A DNA stretch of 64,000 nt from NCBI GenBank assembly GCA_963772825.1, contig CAVYYX010000006.1, positions 310,001 through 374,000 of the forward strand. The letters are read 5' to 3'. This DNA comes from Desertimonas sp963772825 (GTDB lineage Bacteria; Actinomycetota; Acidimicrobiia; Acidimicrobiales; Ilumatobacteraceae). The translations under genes were made by a program, and so were the position numbers. Shown one piece after another: positions 53,002-61,583 of this stretch. How positions within the stretch are numbered: position 1 is the first letter of the stretch; every line of letters starts with the position of its first letter. The notes beneath the pieces are model-generated. The model was not told where the DNA came from. It was given only the letters and a program-made list of their open reading frames with translations, and did not search any database.

Positions 53002-53682
53002 GTGAAGTTGCTGCTCGTCGAGGACGACCGGGCGATCGCCGAGTCGCTCGTGTCCGGGCTGCGGGCCGACGGCCACGAGGTCGCCCACGTTGCCACCGGC
53101 TCCGACGCCCTCGCCGCCACCGACTACGACCTCGTGCTTCTCGATCTCGGCCTGCCGGACATCGACGGCCGCGACGTGTGCCGCCAGCTTCGCCAGCGTG
53201 GGCCGATCCCGATCATCATGCTGACGGCGCGCGGCGACGAGTTCGATCGGGTCCTCGGGCTCGAGCTCGGCGCCGACGACTACGTCACCAAGCCGTTCAG
53301 CCGGCGTGAGCTGTCGGCGCGCATCAGAGCGGTCGGTCGTCGCGTCCAGCCGGCCAGCCACGACGCCAGCGTCGGCTCGGACAGCAGCGACGAATTGGTC
53401 GTCGGGCCGTTGCGTGTCGACCGGCGCAGCCGCCGCGTCCACCTCGATGGCGACGAGCTGGCGCTGACGGCCAAGGAGTTCGACGTGCTCGCCTACCTCG
53501 CTGCCGAGCCGGGCGCCGTGTTCAGTCGGACGGAGTTGCTCGAGCGGGTGTGGGACGTCAATTGGTACGGCCCGACGAAGACCGTCGATGCCCACGTTGC
53601 CGCCCTGCGTCGCAAGCTCGGCGACCATCGCTGGATCGAGGCGGTGCGGGGTGTCGGCTTTCGGCTCGAGGCGCCTCCGTGA
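53002..53682 (+). CDS. OmpR/PhoB-family response regulator
   Basis: 226 residues. Receiver domain: acidic pair in LLLVEDDRAIAESLVSG, phospho-acceptor Asp in YDLVLLDLGLPDIDG, Thr in IIMLTARGD and Lys in YVTKPFS. The winged-helix DNA-binding domain contains LTAKEFDVLAYLA and TVDAHVAALRRKLG. The GTG at 53002 is used; a nearby ATG is out of frame. The stop overlaps the kinase GTG. Probably regulates the divergent redox operon and itself through the direct repeats at 52931-52961. Confidence 0.93.
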   Translation: MKLLLVEDDRAIAESLVSGLRADGHEVAHVATGSDALAATDYDLVLLDLGLPDIDGRDVCRQLRQRGPIPIIMLTARGDEFDRVLGLELGADDYVTKPFSRRELSARIRAVGRRVQPASHDASVGSDSSDELVVGPLRVDRRSRRVHLDGDELALTAKEFDVLAYLAAEPGAVFSRTELLERVWDVNWYGPTKTVDAHVAALRRKLGDHRWIEAVRGVGFRLEAPP

Positions 53683-55076
53683 GATGGCGGCTGCTGGCCG
53701 CCTTTTGTGGGGTGATGGTCGTGATGCTGGCCGCCCAGGACTTACCGCTCGTGTCGCACCTGCGCCGCGTCGAGGTCGACCGCCAGCTCGCCGAGCTCGA
53801 GCGCGACGCCTTCCTGCTCGCCGGCCAGGCGGCTTCGGCGTTGTCGCCTCCGGCGGGTGCCGACTCCCAGGACGCCGATGCCGAGGTCGCCCTGGCCGAC
53901 ACCGTCGTCAGCTATGCGGAGCGACAGGGCCCGGGCGTCGTGGTCACCAACGCCGGCGGCTCTGTGGTCGCCACGACCGGGGTGCCAGGTGTCGAGGTCG
54001 GCGACGACCTGGCGACGCGCCCCGAGGTGGCGACGGCTCTCGGCGGCAGTCCGGCGACCGGCCGCGACGGCGACGTCGTCTCGATCGCCGTCCCGGTGCA
54101 GGTTGGTGCCACCACCGTTGGAACGGTGATGGTGTCCACCGACGACTCGGAGATCGACGCCCGCGCCAGTCGCCGGACGAGAGGGCTGATCGTCGTCGCC
54201 GGGATCTCCCTGCTCGCCGCCGCCGTCGCCGCCTTGTTCATGGCGAGCTCGGTCACCGGGCCGCTGCGCAAGCTGCGCCACAGCACCGAGCGCGTCGCCG
54301 GCGGTGACTTCAACGAACGCGCCGACGACTCGCAAGGAGCGCCAGAGCTGCGCGCCCTGGCGTCGTCGTTCAACACGATGACCGGCCGTCTCGCCGGACT
54401 CGTCGACCAGCAGCGGCGCTTCGCCGGCGACGCGTCGCACCAGCTGCGCACGCCGTTGACGGCGCTGCGCCTGCAGCTCGAGCGGGCCACCGCGCTGGTC
54501 GACGACAACCCTGCCGAGGCGGCGCAGATCCTCGGTGACGCCGACCGCGAGATCGACCGCCTTCAGCGCCTCATCGACGGTCTGCTCACGCTCGCCCGTG
54601 CCGACGCCGCGGTGCCGACCCAACGTGCGCCGATCGACGTGTCGGCCGTCGTGGCCGAACGGGCGGCGGTGTGGGCACCGCTCGCCGAGGAACAGGAGGT
54701 CGGCATCGAGGTCGTCGACCGGGGCGAGGCGACGGCGCTGGCCGTGCCGGGTGCGCTCGACCAGATCCTCGACAACTATCTCGACAACGCCATCGCCGTG
54801 GCCCCAGCGTCGAGCACGGTCGAGGTCGTCGTCGACACCCCGCCGGGTGGGCCGACGCGGGTGCACGTCCTGGACCGCGGCCCGGGTCTCTCGGACGACC
54901 AGCTCGCCCACGCCTTCGATCGATTCTGGCGGTCGCCCGACGCCCACCACGACGGCTCCGGCATCGGCCTGGCGATCGTCGCCCTGCTCGCCGCCAGCAG
55001 CGGAGGCACCGCCTCGCTCGACCGCCGCCCCGGCGGGGGCCTCGACGCCTCCGTCACCCTGCGCCGCAGTTCCTAG
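53679..55076 (+). CDS. Sensor histidine kinase
   Basis: 465 residues: first membrane helix (WRLLAAFCGVMVVMLAAQ), an extracytoplasmic sensor of ~135 residues with a double-sensor/CHASE-like look (VVVTNAGGSVVATTG), a second helix (GLIVVAGISLLAAAVAALFM), HAMP (SSVTGPLRKLRHSTERVAGG), H-box FAGDASHQLRTPLTALRLQL (His acceptor), N-box ILDNYLDNAIAVAP, and G-boxes VLDRGPGLSDDQL and GSGIGLAIVA. The GTG overlaps the regulator's stop (GTGA). Cognate to the OmpR-like regulator just upstream. Confidence 0.93.
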   Translation: MRWRLLAAFCGVMVVMLAAQDLPLVSHLRRVEVDRQLAELERDAFLLAGQAASALSPPAGADSQDADAEVALADTVVSYAERQGPGVVVTNAGGSVVATTGVPGVEVGDDLATRPEVATALGGSPATGRDGDVVSIAVPVQVGATTVGTVMVSTDDSEIDARASRRTRGLIVVAGISLLAAAVAALFMASSVTGPLRKLRHSTERVAGGDFNERADDSQGAPELRALASSFNTMTGRLAGLVDQQRRFAGDASHQLRTPLTALRLQLERATALVDDNPAEAAQILGDADREIDRLQRLIDGLLTLARADAAVPTQRAPIDVSAVVAERAAVWAPLAEEQEVGIEVVDRGEATALAVPGALDQILDNYLDNAIAVAPASSTVEVVVDTPPGGPTRVHVLDRGPGLSDDQLAHAFDRFWRSPDAHHDGSGIGLAIVALLAASSGGTASLDRRPGGGLDASVTLRRSS

Positions 55077-55093
55077 CCGGCTGACCTGCGCCC

Positions 55094-55226
55094 GCCTGTG
55101 TCGAGTGAGCGACTGGGCGGTCTTCGGTCAGTCCTCGATCTGGGCGGCCAACTGGCCGGAATCCGGACCGGAAGCCGCCCAGACCACGATTTGGACCGCA
55201 GGCCGCCCAGTTCGGTCGACACAGGC
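55094..55226. terminator. Nested inverted repeats between kinase and TypA genes
   Basis: Outer arms GCCTGTGTCGA (55094-55104) and TCGACACAGGC (55216-55226); next CTGGGCGG (55113-55120) and CCGCCCAG (55203-55210); and an internal hairpin CTGGGCGGC (55140-55148) / GCCGCCCAG (55174-55182). Together they can form a large branched structure spanning most of the 185-bp gap. Terminator function after the two-component operon is likely. Confidence 0.6.
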
Positions 55227-55261
55227 GAAGAATTGGCGTCCGCGACGATTGACTTCCGAAG

Positions 55262-57121
55262 GTGAAGACCCGCAACGATGTGCGCAACGTGGCCATCGTC
55301 GCCCACGTCGACCACGGCAAGACGACGCTGGTCGATCAGCTGCTGTGGCAGACCGGCGCCTTCCGATCCAACCAGGACGTCGCCGACAGGGTGATGGACT
55401 CGATGGACATCGAGCGCGAGAAGGGCATCACGATCCTCGCCAAGAACACGGCGATCCGCTACGGCGAGGGTGACGCCGCCGTGACGATCAACATCGTCGA
55501 CACTCCCGGGCACGCCGATTTCGGCGGCGAGGTGGAGCGAGCGCTGTCGATGGTCGACGGCGTGTTGCTGCTCGTCGACGCCAGCGAGGGACCACTCCCC
55601 CAAACCCGCTTCGTGTTGCGCAAGACCCTCGAGGCCAAGCTGCCGGTGATCCTCGTGATCAACAAGGTCGACCGCCCCGACGCCCGCATCGCCGAGGTCG
55701 TCCACGACGTCGAGGAGCTGTTCCTCGACCTCGACGCGTCGATGGACCAGCTCGACTTCCCCACGGTCTACTGCGTGTCGCGTGACGGCAAGGCGTCGAT
55801 GGAACGGCCCGCGGACGGCGCCGGTCTCGCCGACGGGCTGACGTTGACGCCACTGCTCGACCTGCTCATCGAGCGCATTCCGGCACCGACGTTCGACCCG
55901 GACATGCCCCTGCAGGCGCTCGTCACGAACCTCGACGCATCGCCGTACGTCGGCCGCCTGGCGCTCTGCCGCGTCAGATCGGGCACGCTGCGCAAGGGCA
56001 CGACGGTCGCCTGGTGCCGCGCCGACGGCAGCATCGAACGAGCGCGTATCGCCGAGCTGTACACCACCCAAGCCCTCGATCGCGTGCCGACCGACGCGGC
56101 GGGCCCCGGCGAGATCGTCGCCGTCGCCGGGATCGCCGACATCACGATCGGCGAGACCCTTGCCGACCCGGACGACCCCCGACCCCTGCCGGTGATCACG
56201 ATCGATGACCCGAGCCTGTCGATGACGATCGGCATCAACACCTCCCAGCTCGCCGGCCGTGACGGCTCCCAGCTGACGGCCCGCCTCGTCAAGAGCCGCC
56301 TCGACGCCGAGCTCGTCGGCAACGTCAGCATCCGGGTCCTGCCGACCGAGCGTCCCGACGCCTGGGAGGTCCAGGGCCGCGGCGAACTGCAACTCGCCGT
56401 GCTCGTCGAGATGATGCGCCGGGAGGGCTTCGAGCTGACGGTCGGCAAGCCACGGGTGCTCACACGCGAGATCGACGGCGTCGTCCACGAGCCTGCCGAC
56501 CGGGTGACCATCGACGTGCCCGACGACTACCTCGGCGTGATCACCCAGCTGCTCGCCCTGCGCAAGGGACGGATGGAGCAGATCGTCAACCACGGGTCCG
56601 GGTGGATCCGCCTCGACTATGTCGTGCCGGCCCGCGGCCTGATCGGCTTCCGTACCGAGCTGCTCACCGAGACTCGCGGGACGGCGTTGCTCCACCACGT
56701 GTTCGAGCGCTTCGAGCCATGGGCGGGGGCGATCCGCGCCCGCACGCGTGGTTCGCTGGTGGCCGATCGCCTCGGGGCGACGACGGCCTACTCGCTGCTG
56801 TCGCTGCAGGAGCGCGGCCAACTGTTCGTCGGCCCGGCCGTCGAGGTCTACGAGGGAATGATCGTCGGCGAGAACGCGCGAGCCGACGACATGGACGTCA
56901 ACCCGACGAAGGAAAAGAAGCTCACGAACGTCCGATCATCGACGGCGGAGAGCTTCGAGAAGCTGATCCCGCCACGATCGATGTCGCTGGAGCAAGCGCT
57001 CGAGTTCATCGCCGAGGACGAGTGCGTCGAGGTCACCCCGACGGCAGTGCGCCTGCGCAAGGTGGTGATCGACCAGACCGAGCGGGGTCGAGCGGCGAAA
57101 CGGGCAAAGGCGCAGGTGTAG
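55262..57121 (+). CDS. typA: Translational GTPase TypA/BipA
   Basis: A 619-residue ribosome-associated GTPase. G1 AHVDHGKTTLVDQLL, switch I with G2 EREKGITILAKNTA, G3 DTPGHADFGGEVERA, G4 NKVDRPDAR, G5 VSRDGKAS-like, then domains II, III and V and the TypA-specific C-terminal domain (ARGLIGFRTELLTETRG, MDVNPTKEKKLTNVRSS). Full family length. The GTG at 55262 is the start, only a few residues before the G domain (KTRNDVRNVAIVAHVDHG). Acts in ribosome assembly and stress adaptation. Confidence 0.96.
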   Translation: MKTRNDVRNVAIVAHVDHGKTTLVDQLLWQTGAFRSNQDVADRVMDSMDIEREKGITILAKNTAIRYGEGDAAVTINIVDTPGHADFGGEVERALSMVDGVLLLVDASEGPLPQTRFVLRKTLEAKLPVILVINKVDRPDARIAEVVHDVEELFLDLDASMDQLDFPTVYCVSRDGKASMERPADGAGLADGLTLTPLLDLLIERIPAPTFDPDMPLQALVTNLDASPYVGRLALCRVRSGTLRKGTTVAWCRADGSIERARIAELYTTQALDRVPTDAAGPGEIVAVAGIADITIGETLADPDDPRPLPVITIDDPSLSMTIGINTSQLAGRDGSQLTARLVKSRLDAELVGNVSIRVLPTERPDAWEVQGRGELQLAVLVEMMRREGFELTVGKPRVLTREIDGVVHEPADRVTIDVPDDYLGVITQLLALRKGRMEQIVNHGSGWIRLDYVVPARGLIGFRTELLTETRGTALLHHVFERFEPWAGAIRARTRGSLVADRLGATTAYSLLSLQERGQLFVGPAVEVYEGMIVGENARADDMDVNPTKEKKLTNVRSSTAESFEKLIPPRSMSLEQALEFIAEDECVEVTPTAVRLRKVVIDQTERGRAAKRAKAQV

Positions 57122-57148
57122 CCACCGACAGAACTACGGTGCACCTCG

Positions 57149-58120
57149 ATGCTCGCAGTTCTGGGTGTGGTGCTCCGGCCTGCGCAAGCGGCTGACGACG
57201 GCCTCGTTGACGCCTGCGGCGAGAACCCCGGATGGCTGTGCGAAGCGACGTGGAACCTCACGGACAGTCGCCTCGCGGCACGCATCGTCGACTCGGTCGT
57301 CACGCCGCTCCTCACGGCGCTCGTGGTCCTCGTCATCGCCGCCCTGATCAACCGTTATCTGCGCAAGCTCGTGACGACGTTCATCACCCAGATCACCCGC
57401 AAGGACAAGGCTGCCGGCTCCTACCTTGGCAAGCTCGGCGTCGGCGCCGGTGACGACGAGCGCGAGAAGGTTCGCGCCACGACGCTGTCTGCGGTCGCTC
57501 GCACCACGGTCTCGGCGTTCATCTGGACGTTTGCCGTGCTGGCGATCCTCGGCATCTTCTCGATCAACCTCGGGCCACTCATCGCCGGCGCAGGTATCGC
57601 CGGCATCGCCGTCGGTCTCGGCGCCCAGCAACTCGTCAAGGACTGCATCTCCGGGTTCTTCATCCTCCTCGAGGACCAATGCGGCGTCGGCGACGAGATC
57701 GACATCGGTCCGGCAAGCGGGACCGTCGAGTCGATCTCGCTGCGATCCACCACGCTGCGCGACTCCGCAGGCACGGTGTGGACGGTTCCCAACGGCACGG
57801 TGCTGCGGATCGGTAACAAGAGCCGCGATTGGTCGCAGGGCAACGTCGACGTGACCGTCGCCGATGCGGCGCAGTTCGACGACGCTGTCGCCGTCATCGA
57901 GAGCGTCGCCGCCGAGGTCTCGGCATTGCCGGATGTGGCACCCGACCTACTCGAGCCGATCGCCGTGCCCGGTGTCGAGAGCCTCGGCACGGACGGTGCC
58001 GTCGTCCAGCTCACGGTGCGGACCATGGCGGGCAAGCAGGCGCCGGTACTGCGCACCCTGCGCGCCGCCCTCACTCGTGAGCTCAGTGCGGCAGGCATCG
58101 GCTCGTCGCAGAGCGCCTAA
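57149..58120 (+). CDS. MscS-family mechanosensitive channel
   Basis: A 323-residue small-conductance mechanosensitive channel. Possible signal-like N-terminus, then three membrane helices: VVTPLLTALVVLVIAALINR, VSAFIWTFAVLAILGIFSIN and the pore helix GPLIAGAGIAGIAVGLGAQQ followed by LVKDCISGFFILLEDQ. A beta domain contains VGDEIDIGPASGTVESISLR and TVWTVPNG, with an alpha/beta C-terminal domain. Starts 27 bp after typA in the same direction. Confidence 0.93.
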   Translation: MLAVLGVVLRPAQAADDGLVDACGENPGWLCEATWNLTDSRLAARIVDSVVTPLLTALVVLVIAALINRYLRKLVTTFITQITRKDKAAGSYLGKLGVGAGDDEREKVRATTLSAVARTTVSAFIWTFAVLAILGIFSINLGPLIAGAGIAGIAVGLGAQQLVKDCISGFFILLEDQCGVGDEIDIGPASGTVESISLRSTTLRDSAGTVWTVPNGTVLRIGNKSRDWSQGNVDVTVADAAQFDDAVAVIESVAAEVSALPDVAPDLLEPIAVPGVESLGTDGAVVQLTVRTMAGKQAPVLRTLRAALTRELSAAGIGSSQSA

Positions 58121-58159
58121 CACCAGAGTTCCTTCAGGGCGCTCTGGCACGATTCCCGC

Positions 58160-59371
58160 ATGATCATTCGGCGGCGTCTCGGTGGACTCGTCCTGCTCGG
58201 CGCGTGCGCCCTTCCGGGTGCCGCGATCGCCGCGGCACCGACCTCGCCGGAGACGGCGACGCCGGCGCTCCCCCAGGAGTTCGCGTCCGGCGACCCGGCG
58301 TTCTACGAAGTGCCGAACCCGATCCCGGCCGGCGAGCACGGCGATCTCGTGCGCTGGCAGGTCGTCGCGTCGTCGTTCACCAACCGGTACCGGATCATGT
58401 ACCTGTCGGAGACCGTCGCCGGCGCGCCCACCGTCGTTACCGGTCTGGTCGAGGCGCCCGACGACCTCGCCCCGTTCGGCGGTTGGAGGTTGCTCCTCTA
58501 CGGTCACAGCGCGACCGGTTTCGGCGACCACTGTGCGCCGTCATCGGCGATCGACGACCCGTCCGTCGATCTCGATGGTGCCGACGAGTTCGAGCGGTTC
58601 GGATCCGACTCCTGGGTGGTCGTGTCCACCGACTACGAAGGGCTCGGCGGACCGGGCATCCATCCCCTGCTCGTCGGCGTGAGCGCCGGCCGCAGCATGC
58701 TCGACGCCGGGCGCGCCGCCCGCCAGTTGCCGACGCTGTACGTCGGGCCGACGACGCTCGTCGCCGGCTTCGAGGAAGGTGGACACGCCGCCCTCTGGGC
58801 TGGCGAACTCGCTCCAGCCTGGACGCCAGAGCAGTCGATCGTGGCCACGGCGGTCGCCGCGCCGGCCACAGAGGTCGCCGCTCTGGCGACGTCGGCGGCC
58901 TCGCAACCCGGCTCGGAGTACTTGCCCTTGGCGATCGCCACCGGGCTGGCGTCAACCGGTCCGGAGGCGTTGGTGGCACTCGGCACGATCCTCACCCCGG
59001 CCGGATCGGAGTTGCTCAGCCAGTGGGACGGCGCCTGCTTCGGCGCGGACCTCACCGTGCCCGGGCCCTACCTGTCGGCCGACCTCACGACGGTCGAGCC
59101 GTTCGCCTCGTCGATGGCCGAGAACACGGCGGGCAGTGTGGCGACCGCTGGCCCCGTGCTGATCATCCACGGTGATGCCGATGCTCGCGTGCCGGTCGAA
59201 CACAGCGCGGCACTGCTGGCGCGCCTGTGCGCGGCCGGTCAGGTCGCCGAGCGGCGAGTGCTCGCTGGGACGACCCACGGCAGTGTCCTGTCGGACTTGA
59301 GTAGCTCTGGCGTGGACTGGCTCACCGGAGTCGCCGATGGAACCGCGACGCCGGTGTCGTCGTGCGGGTGA
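58160..59371 (+). CDS. Secreted lipase-like protein lacking the nucleophile Ser
   Basis: A 403-residue exported alpha/beta hydrolase of the secretory-lipase (LIP) type, paralogous to the next gene. Signal peptide at residues 1-25. LLYGHSATGFGDHCAPS, VVVSTDYEGLGGPG, the acid HGDADARVPVEHS and the His in LAGTTHGSV are all kept. At the nucleophile elbow it reads VAGFEEGGHAALWA: the catalytic Ser of the paralogue (GFSQGG) is Glu. As written it should lack normal esterase activity and may be a binding protein or an enzyme with changed chemistry. Confidence 0.85.
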   Translation: MIIRRRLGGLVLLGACALPGAAIAAAPTSPETATPALPQEFASGDPAFYEVPNPIPAGEHGDLVRWQVVASSFTNRYRIMYLSETVAGAPTVVTGLVEAPDDLAPFGGWRLLLYGHSATGFGDHCAPSSAIDDPSVDLDGADEFERFGSDSWVVVSTDYEGLGGPGIHPLLVGVSAGRSMLDAGRAARQLPTLYVGPTTLVAGFEEGGHAALWAGELAPAWTPEQSIVATAVAAPATEVAALATSAASQPGSEYLPLAIATGLASTGPEALVALGTILTPAGSELLSQWDGACFGADLTVPGPYLSADLTTVEPFASSMAENTAGSVATAGPVLIIHGDADARVPVEHSAALLARLCAAGQVAERRVLAGTTHGSVLSDLSSSGVDWLTGVADGTATPVSSCG

Positions 59372-59429
59372 GCGTCGTGGTGGACGAAGCGTTCAGCCAA
59401 CCCTCACCGCGGACTGGTAGGACTTCGCC

Positions 59430-60641
59430 ATGAAGCGGCGGAGGTTGATGGTGCTGGCGATGGTCGGGGCGGTGGCGATTCCGACAGCGGCGAGGGCGAC
59501 GGCGCCGACTCCACCGGAGGTCGGCTCCGCGGACCCCGGCCCCGTCGAGTACGCCCAGGACGACCCGACCTTCTACGAAGCACCGAACCCGATGCCAACC
59601 GGCGAACACGGTGACCTCGTGCGCTGGCAGGTGCTGGAGTCCTCGTTCGATCGCCTGTACCGCATCATGTATCTCTCACAGAACGTCGCTGGCGCCCCGA
59701 TCGTCGTCACCGGACTGGTGTCCGTACCCGACGACATCGCCCCGTTCGGCGGCTTCCCAGTGCTGCTCTACGGCCACGGGACGACCGGGATGGCCGACAC
59801 CTGCGCTCCATCCGTGGCGATCGACAACGACAACGCGTTCGGCGACTACGACGGAGAGTTCAACGGCGTGGCCGGCACCGCCAACGCCTGGGTCACGGTG
59901 GCGACGGACTACGAGGGGCTCGGTGGTCCTGGGCCGCACCCCTTCATCGTCGGCGTCAGCGAGGGGCGCGGCATGCTCGACGCCGGCCGGGCCGCCGGTC
60001 AGATCCCCGGGGTGTACCTGAGCGACACGACGGCGATCACCGGCTTCTCGCAAGGCGGCCATGCCGCCCTGTGGGCGGCCCAGCTGGCCGCCGAGTGGAC
60101 GCCGGAGCGGACGATCATCGGTACCGTCGTCGGTGCGCCGGCCAGCGACCCTGCGGCGTTGGCGTCGTGGGCCGCATCCCAGCCAGAGCTGAGCGCCCTG
60201 AGCGTCGGCCTCGTCGCCGGCCTGGCGACGACGTATCCGGAGGCCCAGGCTGCTCTCGGTCAGGTGCTCACACCGTCAGGCATCGAACTGGTCGAAGCGT
60301 GGGGCACGACCCATTGTTTCGACCAGCAAGTCGACGTGCCAGGACCGTTCGTCGCCGCCGACCCCGGGACGGTCGAACCGTTCGCCTCGCTGCTCACGGC
60401 CAACACGGCCGGAACCACTGCGACGAGTGCGCCGATGTTGATCTTCCATGGTGACGCCGACGAGCGGATCCCAGTTGTCCACAGCGACGCCCTGCTGGCC
60501 CGACTGTGTGCCGCCGGCCAGGTGGTCGAACGACGCGTGCTGCCCGGTGGGTTCCACGTGAACAGTGGCATCAATCTCGATGCGATCGCGTGGCTCGACG
60601 GCCTCGCCGCCGGGACGACCACGCCGATCTCCAGCTGCTGA
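59430..60641 (+). CDS. Secreted lipase/esterase (LIP family)
   Basis: A 403-residue paralogue of the preceding gene, 58 bp downstream. Signal peptide (VLAMVGAVAIPTAARA). Oxyanion region LLYGHGTTGMADTCAPS, TDYEGLGGPGPH, nucleophile elbow ITGFSQGGHAALWA with Ser, acid FHGDADERIPVVHS and His in LPGGFHVNSG. Ends ...PISSC with a C-terminal cysteine likely paired in a disulfide. Probably cleaves lipid or ester substrates outside the cell. The tandem pair arose by local duplication. Confidence 0.9.
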   Translation: MKRRRLMVLAMVGAVAIPTAARATAPTPPEVGSADPGPVEYAQDDPTFYEAPNPMPTGEHGDLVRWQVLESSFDRLYRIMYLSQNVAGAPIVVTGLVSVPDDIAPFGGFPVLLYGHGTTGMADTCAPSVAIDNDNAFGDYDGEFNGVAGTANAWVTVATDYEGLGGPGPHPFIVGVSEGRGMLDAGRAAGQIPGVYLSDTTAITGFSQGGHAALWAAQLAAEWTPERTIIGTVVGAPASDPAALASWAASQPELSALSVGLVAGLATTYPEAQAALGQVLTPSGIELVEAWGTTHCFDQQVDVPGPFVAADPGTVEPFASLLTANTAGTTATSAPMLIFHGDADERIPVVHSDALLARLCAAGQVVERRVLPGGFHVNSGINLDAIAWLDGLAAGTTTPISSC

Positions 60642-60701
60642 CCCGCCAACGCCATCCTCGGTAGGCGCGGCGGAGGTGACAGCACCTAGTGTGCCGAGCC
60701 G

Positions 60702-61484
60702 ATGGCCAGCGGTCAGCGACGTCTCGACGGGAAGGTCACCGTGCTCACCGGGGCCGCCAGCGGCCTCGGTCGTGTCGCCGCCGAGCTCTTCGCCAGCGAA
60801 GGGTCGGCAATCGTCATCGCCGACGTGTCGGACGGCGACGACGCGGTCACGGCGATCGTCGAGGCCGGCGGCGAGGCCGCCTACGTGGCCACCGACGTCA
60901 CCGACGACGACAGCGTCGCCGCGGCGGTGGCGTTCGCCGTCGAGACGTTCGGCGGGTTGCACGTGCTCTACAACAACGCCGGGATCTCCCCCGCCGGCGA
61001 CGACGGCCCGACGAACACGTCCGATGAGACGTGGGCGACGACGCTCGACGTCAACGTCACCGGCATCGCCAGGTGCTGCCGCCACGGGATCCCGGCGATG
61101 CTCGAGTCCGGCGGCGGGAGCATCGTCAACGTCGCCTCGTTCGTCGCCCACATGGGGGCGGCGACGCCGCAGATCGCCTACACCGCCTCGAAGGGCGCCG
61201 TCGTCGCGATGACGCGGGAGATCGCCGTGATCTACGCCCGCCAGGGAATCCGTGTCAACGCCCTGTGCCCGGGCCCGGTGCTCACCCCGCTGCTCGCCAA
61301 GTTCCTGTCCGACGACGCCAAGCGGCAGCGCCGCCTCGTGCACATCCCGATGGGGCGCTTCGGCGAACCCCACGAGATCGCCAACGCCGGCCTCTTCCTG
61401 GCGAGCGACGAGTCGTCGTTCATGACCGGACAGTCGCTGATCGTCGACGGCGGGATCACCGCCGCCTACACGACGCCTGAGTGA
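60702..61484 (+). CDS. Short-chain dehydrogenase/reductase
   Basis: A 260-residue classical SDR. Cofactor motif VTVLTGAASGLGRVAAELFA, acidic residue after beta-2 (VIADVSDGDD, favouring NAD), NNAG in VLYNNAGISPAG, the catalytic Ser region IVNVASFVAHMG, the YxxxK in IAYTASKGAVVAMTREIA, and a PG loop (NALCPGPVLTPLL). C-terminal LIVDGGITAAY. Substrate unknown. It sits between the lipase pair and a glutamine-synthetase-family gene in the same direction, perhaps in one pathway with the latter. Confidence 0.92.
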   Translation: MASGQRRLDGKVTVLTGAASGLGRVAAELFASEGSAIVIADVSDGDDAVTAIVEAGGEAAYVATDVTDDDSVAAAVAFAVETFGGLHVLYNNAGISPAGDDGPTNTSDETWATTLDVNVTGIARCCRHGIPAMLESGGGSIVNVASFVAHMGAATPQIAYTASKGAVVAMTREIAVIYARQGIRVNALCPGPVLTPLLAKFLSDDAKRQRRLVHIPMGRFGEPHEIANAGLFLASDESSFMTGQSLIVDGGITAAYTTPE

Positions 61485-61502
61485 CAGGGTGGGTGTTGTG
61501 CA

Positions 61503-61583
61503 CAATTGCGAGCGAGCGAGCGCCAGCGAGCGATCGGCCGACTGCTGCGCAGGCGGTAGGTGGCGTGGCCGGGGAACACACTG
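61503..61583 (+). repeat. Dispersed repeat, plus-strand copy upstream of the GS-like gene
   Basis: Inverted relative to the other copies but with the same relation to its gene: GCGAGCGAGCGCCAGCGAGCG-like arm first, then GTGGCCGGGGAACACACTGATG, whose last three bases are the start codon of the glutamine-synthetase-family gene. Confidence 0.85.
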
